Assembly: GCF_000209165.1 (NCBI RefSeq)
Contig: NC_009068.1
Coordinates: 2,542,001-2,606,000 of the forward strand
Reading direction: 5' to 3'
Length of the DNA: 64,000 bases
DNA from: Scheffersomyces stipitis CBS 6054
Taxonomy: Eukaryota; Ascomycota; Pichiomycetes; Serinales; Debaryomycetaceae
The stretch's first letter is position 1, and each line of letters opens with the position of its first letter. The translations under genes and the position numbers were made by a program. Shown piece by piece: positions 40,822 through 49,514 of this stretch. The notes under the pieces are model-generated. The model made no database searches, had not been told where the DNA came from, and saw nothing but the letters and a program-made list of their open reading frames with translations.

Positions 40822-42522
40822 TTAGGAGGAGCAGTCCATCCATCTGGGATTGCACCAGCCCTTGACGGTGAACTGAGTCTTGGTGAAACCGGAGTTTGGT
40901 GCCATGCCGTTAGGCTTAGTCTTGCCGTTATACAAGATACCAGCTGGCTTCAATGTTGGACGCAAAGACAACAGAGTAGAATCCCAAGGAAGATAGTTTC
41001 CAGACTTACGGGTAAGCAGGTAGTCGATGTCATCGAGGTCTGCGTTTCCCAAAAAGACATAGTTGTTGCAGTCGATCCCCAACAAAGGAGAATCGTCGCT
41101 ACGAGGAGGAAGAATCACACTGTTCCACAACTTGTCACGCGACATGTTGGAGATACGACAGACATTGTAGCGATGGTGGAAAACTAACAATTGTGGCTTG
41201 TCAGCTACGAGTCTAAACAACTCTGTTTGGTTCACATTGGTATCGCCACTGCCGAAGCTGGCAGTGTTGGGCAACGTCTTGGAGTTCATTCTGGCGTTGT
41301 AGTCAAAAGCGTAGAGTCTCAAGAACGACGAGTTGATTCTATTGTCTCGGTTCTTGAACGATTTACAAGATGGTGTCTTCAACGAATCGTACTCTACATC
41401 ATTCGAATCGGCACATTCAAAAGTCGTGAGTTCTTGATGCAAACTCTTTTCATCCTCGTCGTCCTCTGGCTCTTCTGCTTCGTGAACATCTGCCAAAACG
41501 GCCCAACGCGAACCTGAAGCGGATGCAGCTATAGGAGGTAAAACATCGTCCGTCATTCTGGGAGTCTCCTGAAGCAAAGAGTAGGTAGATAAGTTCCTTT
41601 GCAAGGAATCTTTCCAGGATCTGAATGAGTTCGTGAGCTTTGATATGGGTGAAGCTTTCTTCTTCAAATCGAGACTGTCTTGTGTTTTCAATACTTTATA
41701 GAGAGACTCGGTGGAAGAAGACTTGTGCAAACTGCGGTGTGTGTCGTTGCTACTTATAGTAAATGCTGGTGACGTTTCTGTGGTGGCAGTCATGGCTGAG
41801 TTGGTTACAATAGATGGCGCCGCAAAGGAGGCAGTTTTGGATACCGATGTCGTTGCCAAAGGTGAAGATGACGAAATGTAGGACGAGAACACAGAAGGCG
41901 CAGATGAAGATAGCGAGGATGTTACCGACTTGGGTATGTTGATCACAGAGCCATAGCGAGAGCTTTTGGAAACGTACGAGAAGCTGTGATGATTGTTGTT
42001 GTACGAGAAGTAGCAGTAACAATTTCTATGGGAAGATGCTGAAAGCGAAGAAAGACGATCAGTGGAAGTGGAATGCGACGACTCTGAACTGAGTGAGTAA
42101 TCGTCGTAAGAATAGTCGTCTTCGATTTCTTCTTCTTCGTCGATGTCAACCTCTTCTACTTCGGCATTTTCGCCGTCTACATTTTCAAAATGTTTCACGT
42201 CGTCTTCGTTTCCAAGATGGTTGTAGTTTGCTTCATATTCGTATTGGTAGTAGTCAGGACTTGGGTTTTGTGGTGCAAACTCATTGAGAGGGTGAGCTGC
42301 TACTTGGGTTCGATTCACTTGGTGGTTTTTATTTCTCAGACGTTTGGAACCTCTATAGTTGGTTCGTTTGTTGTAGAGAGTCGACTTGATAGACGTTATG
42401 GTGACGGAGTTTCGAAGGGGCAGTATACACTGTTTTCTGAGTCTGTTCTCAGCGTCGTACTCTTGTGTCGCTATAGGAATCGCCGGAGAGTACGCCGACT
42501 GGCTTTGGATGGAAATGGCCAT
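40822..42522 (-). CDS. Ser-rich protein of unknown function with conserved-looking C-terminus
   Basis: 566 residues. The N-terminal half is low-complexity: an acidic stretch (EVEEVDIDEEEEIEDD), then a long Ser/Thr/Tyr-rich region (about residues 140-290). The C-terminal ~170 residues look folded and conserved: LRLYAFDYNARMN, LFRLVADKPQLLVFHHRYNV, LWNSVILPPRSDDSPL, WDSTLLSLRPTLKPAGILYNG and KGWCNPRWMDCSS. No membrane segment or catalytic motif is visible. The composition suggests a phosphoregulated cytosolic or nuclear protein, which is inference. I do not recognise the family with confidence. Its upstream region is unusually long (2 kb) and carries nine ATGTCG motifs, suggesting complex regulation. 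Confidence 0.82.
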   Translation of the reverse strand: MAISIQSQSAYSPAIPIATQEYDAENRLRKQCILPLRNSVTITSIKSTLYNKRTNYRGSKRLRNKNHQVNRTQVAAHPLNEFAPQNPSPDYYQYEYEANYNHLGNEDDVKHFENVDGENAEVEEVDIDEEEEIEDDYSYDDYSLSSESSHSTSTDRLSSLSASSHRNCYCYFSYNNNHHSFSYVSKSSRYGSVINIPKSVTSSLSSSAPSVFSSYISSSSPLATTSVSKTASFAAPSIVTNSAMTATTETSPAFTISSNDTHRSLHKSSSTESLYKVLKTQDSLDLKKKASPISKLTNSFRSWKDSLQRNLSTYSLLQETPRMTDDVLPPIAASASGSRWAVLADVHEAEEPEDDEDEKSLHQELTTFECADSNDVEYDSLKTPSCKSFKNRDNRINSSFLRLYAFDYNARMNSKTLPNTASFGSGDTNVNQTELFRLVADKPQLLVFHHRYNVCRISNMSRDKLWNSVILPPRSDDSPLLGIDCNNYVFLGNADLDDIDYLLTRKSGNYLPWDSTLLSLRPTLKPAGILYNGKTKPNGMAPNSGFTKTQFTVKGWCNPRWMDCSS

Positions 42523-44522
42523 TGTGGGGGTAGCTTTCTGGAATACAATAATGCGATAATTTCGATCTCGGAGTTGTTTGGGATTTCTCAGGAATTTATA
42601 GGATTTCTAGAATGGGACGGAGCCGTGTGACTAGATGAATAGATAAGAAAAAGCAAGATAAGTCACGATTTTCACGCTGAACAAACGAAGAACAAGCTCT
42701 AAGAATAAATACAACTAACAGGCAAATTCAGAGCCGTGCAACTCAATCAGTAAATCTGGAGGGCCATACAAACGACTCTTCCTCTTGAACACCAGGAATG
42801 TTGAACATTATATAGAATGGAATTCTGCCTGTAGGAGCAGTTCAGGTATCAGGTATTTTTTAGCAGCAGCAGCTCATCCTAGAGTGCAGCCTGCATGCAG
42901 CCTGCGGAATCTGTTGGCACCGTGAGGTGGATGTCGTCGCGGCGGCGTGTGCACGACATTTAACATGCGGCCAATAAGAAACTAACCAAAAAATGTCTGC
43001 GTCGTAACGGTTGCACTAAAATATCCCGCAAAGCTGAACAGGGCAATGTCGCGGGCATGGAACCGCCCATAGTTAGCCAAGTGCGCTGCGGATGTCGCCG
43101 AACAAATGGAGATCTCATGTTACGTGGTACCGTTTCAGAATGTGGTCGTCTAAATGTCGTATGTGTTTTATCCAAGTTCCAAGTAGGGAAAGCTTATCTC
43201 GAGCCCGGACTGTGTGTGACATGACAGAAGATTCTTAAAGAGACCTGGACATTATTTTCAGCGCACATTCGTCTGACACTGAACTCGAACACAGTCAGAC
43301 ATTTCCCCTTTCTGCTATCCGCTATTGCTGCATTACATCAGCGTTGTGCGCTGAAGGAGCGTACGACATTTCCCGTAGTGTTCTGCAGCGAAAATCGCCC
43401 TCTTACATTCAGCCCATGTATTTTTTATGCTCGCTAGCGTCTTTGGTGTGCATATTGCGTACTTTCTCGGCTTCTCCGCTGCCATTCAAATCCCCGGCCT
43501 TGGTGGCTTCTAGGAACAATGGGAAAAGTTGCCCTACCGAAGATGGGCCCACGGCCATTGCCCAAAGTTAGAAACACACCACAGAATGCCAGTGGCCTTC
43601 TGCACAGACGAGACGAGAAAACCTTCGCTGTTCCTGACTTGGACGACCTGAACTGGCATAATTTCATTGGCTCATATTGGAATGCTAACTGAATGAAAAG
43701 TGCAGTCGGAGCCGCTGCAGTTACTCAGAGTAGTTAACTATGCGGATCGTTCCGCCGGAAGTCTTGTGATCCGCTAGTCGCATGCATTTTCCACTTGTAG
43801 TGTCTCTAAGCGAAGCGACATTGCCGGAAATGTCAGAGCAAGAGCAAATGTCGCAGATACGACCTCTCTGTCTAGCGGGATTTGACTTCCATCTGCCGCC
43901 AGTAACCGCACTCAGGTGCAAGACCGGCAGTTGCCAAAAAAAAGATCTAGCAAAATGTCGCGGCTACAGCCCATGCCGTTTATGCCATTATTGGGAACCC
44001 AGGTAACAGACTCTACTTTTACGGCAATAACGTCAGAAGGACGTTGGAATGCATGGGGTTGACCGTCTGGGCCGAGCCGGATGGCTGTGATGTATCACCA
44101 GACCAACAGCCGAATCTGGATCCTGATCTGGCCAGGCTGGAGGATTTGGTGGGAAGAAAAGCAAGCAAAGCCAGACCAGACCCCAGATGAGATTAGATAT
44201 CATCTACAAACTGAACTACCGTGCTAGTATGGTCGTATTGTAAAATTACTATAATGTAGCGAAGAGAAAATGTAAATAAGAGGTGCATGTTGTTCACATA
44301 ATTATCACGAACTGGTAGCTAGCCATTAGCTGGTAGTGAGCGATACGCCATCGGCTTCTGGCAGAATGTTTCACCATAACCGAACTCCAGGAGCCACTGC
44401 TGGATGAACACACCAGCTGCAAGCTTGATATATACTTGTAAACAGAAGAGAAACAGACGTCATGAGAGTCTACTTGGATAATGGACCAGGCTCTTCCTGA
44501 CTCAATAGTCTCTCATGATAAT
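42523..44522. other. 2-kb intergenic region, promoter of the Ser-rich gene
   Basis: No gene seen, although short open frames exist. The central part is more GC-rich than other intergenic DNA here. Direct repeat GCAGCCTGC occurs near 42890-42905. The dominant structure is a cluster of ATGTCG motifs between 42931 and 43960. Confidence 0.5.
42931..43960. promoter_or_regulatory. Cluster of nine AATGTCGY-like motifs
   Basis: ATGTCG or its complement at 42931, 42954, 43046, 43092, 43154, 43364, 43816, 43848 and 43955. In the motif orientation all are followed by C or T, and seven of nine are preceded by A. Orientation is mixed (six plus, three minus). They lie 0.4-1.4 kb upstream of the Ser-rich gene. 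Confidence 0.5.
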
Positions 44523-46646
44523 CTAGAGTAATGTTCTTCTTGGAGACTCGTCGTGATCTTCGGTATCGTCCAAATCGTCCAAATCGTCCAAATCGTCCAA
44601 ATCGTCCATTTCTACATCGTTGTGGCGGATATCGTTCTCTACCCTTTGGTACGCCTGGCCATCATTCTGGTGTCTCTTTCGTGAAATCTTGAACGGAGAC
44701 TTGTAGTTGTAAAAGCTCTCGAACACAGAGTCCATATCCTCTAGCTCTGCACCCTTTGTCTCTGGATAGAAGAAAATCACCACTATCACCGAGATGATAC
44801 AACTACCAGCCGGGAATAGATAAGTTCCCCAGCCCAATCTCTGCTGTAGAATTGGCGTCATCTGACCCACAACAAAATTGGCAAACCAGTTTGTAGCCGT
44901 AGAAATAGAAACACCTTTCGATCTAACTGCCAATGGCATCACCTCCGGCGGGATCAAGAATCCGATAGGACCCCAACTGTAGCCAAAAGATGCATTGTAG
45001 ATTATCACCAATACCGCAACCATAGACGGTGTGAACGACTTGTCTAGTAGAATTACCACCGCAATCAAACCAATACATATTCCCATAGATAAACCCCCGG
45101 ATATCAAAATTGGCTTTCTACCCCAATGATCCACGAGAAACCACGGAGGAATCGTACTGAACCAATATACTATAGAGTTGATGCCTGTCATAAGTAAAGC
45201 CTTGGAGTTGTTGAAGCCTGCTTCTTCAAATACCATGGGGGCATAGTACGAAATGATATTTATGCCGTTGAACTGTGCAAAGCCAAGTGCTGAACAAGCT
45301 ATAAGCACTCGGGTCATGTAGTTCTTGAACATATGTTTCCAAGTTCGTTCGCTCTTAGGTGTAGTTTCTCTTTCTAACAAGATGGAGTTTTTGATCATAA
45401 AGAACTCTTCACGTGGTTTGTTATCATCTAGATGTGAATCATAGAGCAACGCTAATACATGGAATCCTTGTTGGTCCTGGTCTACATCTAATAACCAACG
45501 AGGTGACTCGACAATAAAAAATCCCCCAACAAAGAGAACAGCCGCTATCACCACCTGGATGAATAGAGGCAATCGCCAGGACAAGTGGGCAAAGAAGCTA
45601 TGAGGCTTCTCCCTTGCATCACCTATATCTTGAATAAAGTAGCAGAAGTAATCGGCCCATACACTGAGAGCATAACCAGTGATATTTCCCGTGAACTCTC
45701 CACACACCAACTTGCCTCTTTCTTCGCTGGGACTAATTTCGCATTGATAGGACGGCACCATAGTCGATAGAACTCCTACACCCACCCCAGAAAGCACTCT
45801 ACCAACTGCAAACACATACAAGTTAACTGCAAAAGTCTGCAACGTTCCACCAATTATGAACACAAATGTTCCAGCCAATATTGTTCTTTTTCTGCCCCAC
45901 TTATCCAGTATACCTGCTACCAAAAGCGATGATATCATGGCTCCTATCTCTAGAATAGAAATTACAAACCCGATTTCACTAGGGCTGGGGTGGTTGAAGT
46001 ACTTAATAAAGGTGTCAAATGTCAAGATACCAGAGCAGACTCCTTGTTCATAGCCAAAAAGAGAAACAAAAAGTGAAACAAACGCAGACGTGAAATAAAC
46101 CAATCTAGTCCCCTTGAACTTGAGCTTCGAGGTATAGCCTTTTGAGTCGAAGTCAATGTCTTCGTATTTGTTTCCAAAATCGTCTATAAACGAATCCTGA
46201 GAATCTCTTCCGTCGCTTGCACTCCCAGAAGATCCGGGTGTCGAATTCGAACCTTTAAATATGTTCTTCCTGTTAAACCGGATTGGTTTGGAATCATCTT
46301 CCAAGTCAAAGTCGTCTTCCGTTTCAAAATCTTCTTGCTTTTTAGTAATACCTCTATCTTCTACTTGCTCGAATTGTTCGATGTAAGGCTTCAGCAGCAG
46401 CGAGGTGTCTTGTATTATGATGGTTGGAATGCTAGATGCCGTAGTAGTCGATGTAAAGTTCGAATCAAAGGATGAACGTCTATTGTTTTTGATACGAACA
46501 TCTGTTCTTAAGTTTTCTGAATTTTCGTTTTCGTTTTCGTTTTCGATATCATCTTCATTTTCGTATTCATCTCCATTTTCATTTTCTAGTTCGTCTTCTA
46601 GACTGAAGAGTGTCTGTTCCTCCAGATTCAAAGATGCTGGTGGCAT
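44523..46646 (-). CDS. MFS sugar-type transporter with long acidic N-terminal tail
   Basis: 707 residues. The 12-span core matches the sugar porter family: WGRKRTILAG after TM2, GRVLSGVGVGVLSTMVPSYQCEISP, SPRWLL after TM6, FNGINIISYYAP in TM7, DHWGRKP and the terminal PETKG. The ~165-residue N-terminal tail is acidic and repetitive (ENENENENSEN, SSFDSNFTST) and unusually long, while the C-terminal tail ends in a DDL repeat. Such tails are seen in yeast nutrient sensors and divergent transporters (YFL040W-like), but the glucose-sensor hallmark could not be identified. The PESPRWL and PETKG signatures make membership firm. Substrate is unknown. It is well separated from neighbours on both sides. 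Confidence 0.9.
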   Translation of the reverse strand: MPPASLNLEEQTLFSLEDELENENGDEYENEDDIENENENENSENLRTDVRIKNNRRSSFDSNFTSTTTASSIPTIIIQDTSLLLKPYIEQFEQVEDRGITKKQEDFETEDDFDLEDDSKPIRFNRKNIFKGSNSTPGSSGSASDGRDSQDSFIDDFGNKYEDIDFDSKGYTSKLKFKGTRLVYFTSAFVSLFVSLFGYEQGVCSGILTFDTFIKYFNHPSPSEIGFVISILEIGAMISSLLVAGILDKWGRKRTILAGTFVFIIGGTLQTFAVNLYVFAVGRVLSGVGVGVLSTMVPSYQCEISPSEERGKLVCGEFTGNITGYALSVWADYFCYFIQDIGDAREKPHSFFAHLSWRLPLFIQVVIAAVLFVGGFFIVESPRWLLDVDQDQQGFHVLALLYDSHLDDNKPREEFFMIKNSILLERETTPKSERTWKHMFKNYMTRVLIACSALGFAQFNGINIISYYAPMVFEEAGFNNSKALLMTGINSIVYWFSTIPPWFLVDHWGRKPILISGGLSMGICIGLIAVVILLDKSFTPSMVAVLVIIYNASFGYSWGPIGFLIPPEVMPLAVRSKGVSISTATNWFANFVVGQMTPILQQRLGWGTYLFPAGSCIISVIVVIFFYPETKGAELEDMDSVFESFYNYKSPFKISRKRHQNDGQAYQRVENDIRHNDVEMDDLDDLDDLDDLDDTEDHDESPRRTLL
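44565..44609 (-). repeat. 9-bp in-frame microsatellite, five units
   Basis: ATCGTCCAA repeated (the last unit ends CAT), encoding (DDL) units in the transporter's C-terminal tail. In-frame repeats of this type vary easily between strains. Confidence 0.9.
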
Positions 46647-47493
46647 TCTCTCAACATGTATAATGGAATGCGATGTCTATTAGCAAATAGTAACTGAAAA
46701 TTTCCAGATTTAACTATAACAATAAGGTCAGTATTTTGTTAAAGCTTGAAGAGCTCTCGTTAAGAAATACATACTATGTCTGAGTTCTGGTAAAAGAAGA
46801 CGAAACCAAAGAGTATATTTAGATCCTTATAATTTCTATGTTACAGGTTTGAGCGTGTTTGCAGGTTGAGATTATGCTTAGTCCAGAACTAGAATGTGAC
46901 GTCATAAACGACCACACAAACACCACGCAATTATAATTTGCTCCAGCTCAATTAATCCCACGTTAAAGTGGGGAATCGGCCAAGGCAGAAGTATTGTATT
47001 GTCCCGAAGCAGGCGTTCTTGCTTTTCTTCCTTTCAGTGATAGCAGGTACTTATTGTGTCTCGACTCGTGGATTTTTTAGGTCGCCAAAAAATAACGCTA
47101 TAAAATACTCTTATTGCTGCGAAAATATATGCTCAGCAGGTCAAAAGCGTCTTATCAAGTCTATTTCAGGTTTACTGTAGCTCGTTTCGCAGCCACTGTA
47201 GTTCACAGGTATGTTTAGCATAAGTTATAAGCCTTGAGATTGGATTGTGTACATGACACCTATATAAACATAGCTCCTATCTCAATACACTCGAAGACAG
47301 GGCTTTGCAATGTAGATCTCTCTACGATATTTTCGATGTTGGAAATGATTCCTGAACACTGATAAATCATTCAAACTTGAGCTGATGTATGCGTCTCTAC
47401 ATTTAGCAATACAGTCAATCATATATGAAATTTTATTTAGTAATAACTCTGTCTAGGTGTTCTATAGGAGTAGATGCGGGGCGTGAAGGCAGC
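46647..47493. other. Intergenic region
   Basis: Promoter of the MFS gene and 3' flank of the elongase gene. No other gene, repeat or clear element noted. Confidence 0.45.
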
Positions 47494-48546
47494 CTATTTA
47501 CGCTTAAGGTAGCTTTCGATGTAGAATGCAGCAAACAATGCAGTCAAAGGAGCCAAGTAGGCCACGTTGATCAAGACAGGAAGGGCCTGGTCAGGAGTGC
47601 TAATGCAACTGATCAAACGCAAGTTGTCTTCACTAACGTATTCCGAGGTATCGATGATCCACACAAAGGAGTGCAACACAGCAATACTTCCACCGACAAC
47701 GAACTGCGTGATTTGCATCGAAGTCAATACTCTTTTGAATAACGTTGGAACACGGATATGCAAGCAGCTCAAGGAAAAGTAAAAGTACATCAACGAGTGA
47801 ATGAAAGAGTTGAACACAACAAAAATCCAGATAGGAGGCGACTGGAATCTGATACCAGCCCACATACACATCATGGCACCAGCATGGTGGTAACTCTGCA
47901 ACAACGAAGAGGGTCTTCCTTTCAATAAGATGATAATAGTATCAATGACTTCGTAGAATTTGGAAATGTAGAACCACCAACCAAAGACCTCAAGATTGTG
48001 ATGGTCGTTCGAGATGATTCTAGAAAAGACACCTTGCTTAGAGTCACAAACAGACTGGAAGAACAACTCAAACTTCTTGAAAGTGTAGGTGTCTCTGTTC
48101 AAAGAAGCGTAGAAGGTTGGTAAGATGTCGCCCTTGAATACTCCCATGGTGTTAACGATCGAAGCTGTCATGCCGATAAAGGTCCAGACAGAATAGACAC
48201 ACAAAAAGATGTTGTGCAACAAGACAAAAACCTTGAAAAGAGGATTTCTGGCGATGGCGTAAGGAGCAGCAGGCACTCTTTTAGGTTCCTTACTGGACTT
48301 CTTCTCAGAAGGGTTCTTCTCGTAGTACTTTCTCAACTGTCTATTCTTGACAATTGGGTTGATGAAGTGAACCGAGGAGAAGTAGACTATAGCAATAGTC
48401 AAGGGAGTGGTCACATTCATAGACGAGGCAAAGATACTCGACAACCATTCTGAAGTGAACGGACTGGATGGGACAGGAGTGTCCAAAGTAGGAAAGTGCC
48501 ATGCTGAGGCATCAGGCAAGCCGAACTTAACCAATCTGGAAGACAT
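47494..48546 (-). CDS. ELO-family fatty acid elongase with QxxHH box
   Basis: 350 residues, about seven membrane spans; it adds two carbons to acyl-CoA in the ER as the condensing enzyme of the elongation cycle. Family motifs are SKFYEVIDTIIILLKGR, LLQSYHHAGAMMCMW, NSFIHSLMYFYFSLS and a C-terminal KRK, consistent with an ER-retention-type tail. The histidine box reads Q217-S-Y-H-H, i.e. QxxHH rather than the HxxHH of the classical yeast Elo1-3. QxxHH is found in the polyunsaturated/C18-preferring elongase group (for example the fungal Mortierella enzymes), so substrate preference may differ from Elo2/Elo3. No in-frame CTG was noticed in the part checked. The start is the first ATG after a clean leader. 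Confidence 0.94.
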   Translation of the reverse strand: MSSRLVKFGLPDASAWHFPTLDTPVPSSPFTSEWLSSIFASSMNVTTPLTIAIVYFSSVHFINPIVKNRQLRKYYEKNPSEKKSSKEPKRVPAAPYAIARNPLFKVFVLLHNIFLCVYSVWTFIGMTASIVNTMGVFKGDILPTFYASLNRDTYTFKKFELFFQSVCDSKQGVFSRIISNDHHNLEVFGWWFYISKFYEVIDTIIILLKGRPSSLLQSYHHAGAMMCMWAGIRFQSPPIWIFVVFNSFIHSLMYFYFSLSCLHIRVPTLFKRVLTSMQITQFVVGGSIAVLHSFVWIIDTSEYVSEDNLRLISCISTPDQALPVLINVAYLAPLTALFAAFYIESYLKRK

Positions 48547-49514
48547 TTTTGGTGAAAACGTGAAAAAGTGACTAAATGAAGATAAAAAGATTGAGAAAGA
48601 TTGAGAAAGAAGTTTATAAGTTGCAGATCAAAAAGATCAAAAGACCGGGAATTTCGACACCGAAATAAAAGTATAAAGCAAGCTCACAAAACGAGAGTGA
48701 AAAATTATTGAGCCGTTCGGAGTTGAAGTCTTCAGACAGCCGTAGTAAAAAATCCCAACCTACAAACTCGAGCAGAACAATAAGAGAAATACAACAAGAT
48801 CTAAAGCCCCATCGGTTTGGAAAACGTCCGCTAGTTATACTAACCTCACACTACCATTTCACACAAACGGACTATCATTAAGCATTAAAAAAATTCGTGG
48901 GGTTTTTTGGTGAAAAATCCATCGAAATGCGAAAAATGTTGGACGACCCAAAACGGAAATTCCACCGCTAATATGCCCTTGGTTAAGCAGTACTGATTCA
49001 AGTGAAACTCTGGCCGATTCATGCAGACACAGATCCGCTACAAACTCCAATGGCCCTCATTGTTCATTCAGCTCATATTTATTTTTGTCACATGTTGTCT
49101 GGTACCCTTTCTAAAATCTGTCTGGATCTGTTCCTCGGCTTAGTGCGTAATTCTATCTGGCTCTGGATCTTCGGATAGATTGTCTTTCTCTTCCCACATT
49201 CTCTAACTAGTATTGTGAGACAACTTTTCTTGTAGCGCGGTTATGAGTTCTTCATCTCCTGTTCATGCCAAGTCCGACTCTGTTGAATCTGGTAGCTCTA
49301 ATTGGTCTGGAGCCACTTCAGCCGAGGTTTAACGTCACGTGTACCGAATATCTGCGGCTCAGAGTTCTGATCTTGGGAATAGATGCAAAATTATTTTTTA
49401 AATGCAAATATTTTTTGGGTCTTTATTTATTTTTGCAATAATTCACTTTTTGCAAGTACAAGCTCTTCTGTTCTGTATCGTGTATTTCTTCTATAGTACA
49501 AAATGTAAAGGAGT
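48547..49514. other. Intergenic region, elongase promoter
   Basis: GA-rich near the elongase ATG, with repeated AGATTGAGAAAGA. A CACGTG core at 49336-49341 (read as ACACGTGA on the minus strand). A TACTAAC at 48838 on the plus strand has no matching donor and acceptor. No gene seen. Confidence 0.45.

Noticed and set aside
48838..48844. Plus-strand TACTAAC in the elongase promoter
   Set aside because: No donor upstream and no short-range acceptor; no plus-strand gene here.
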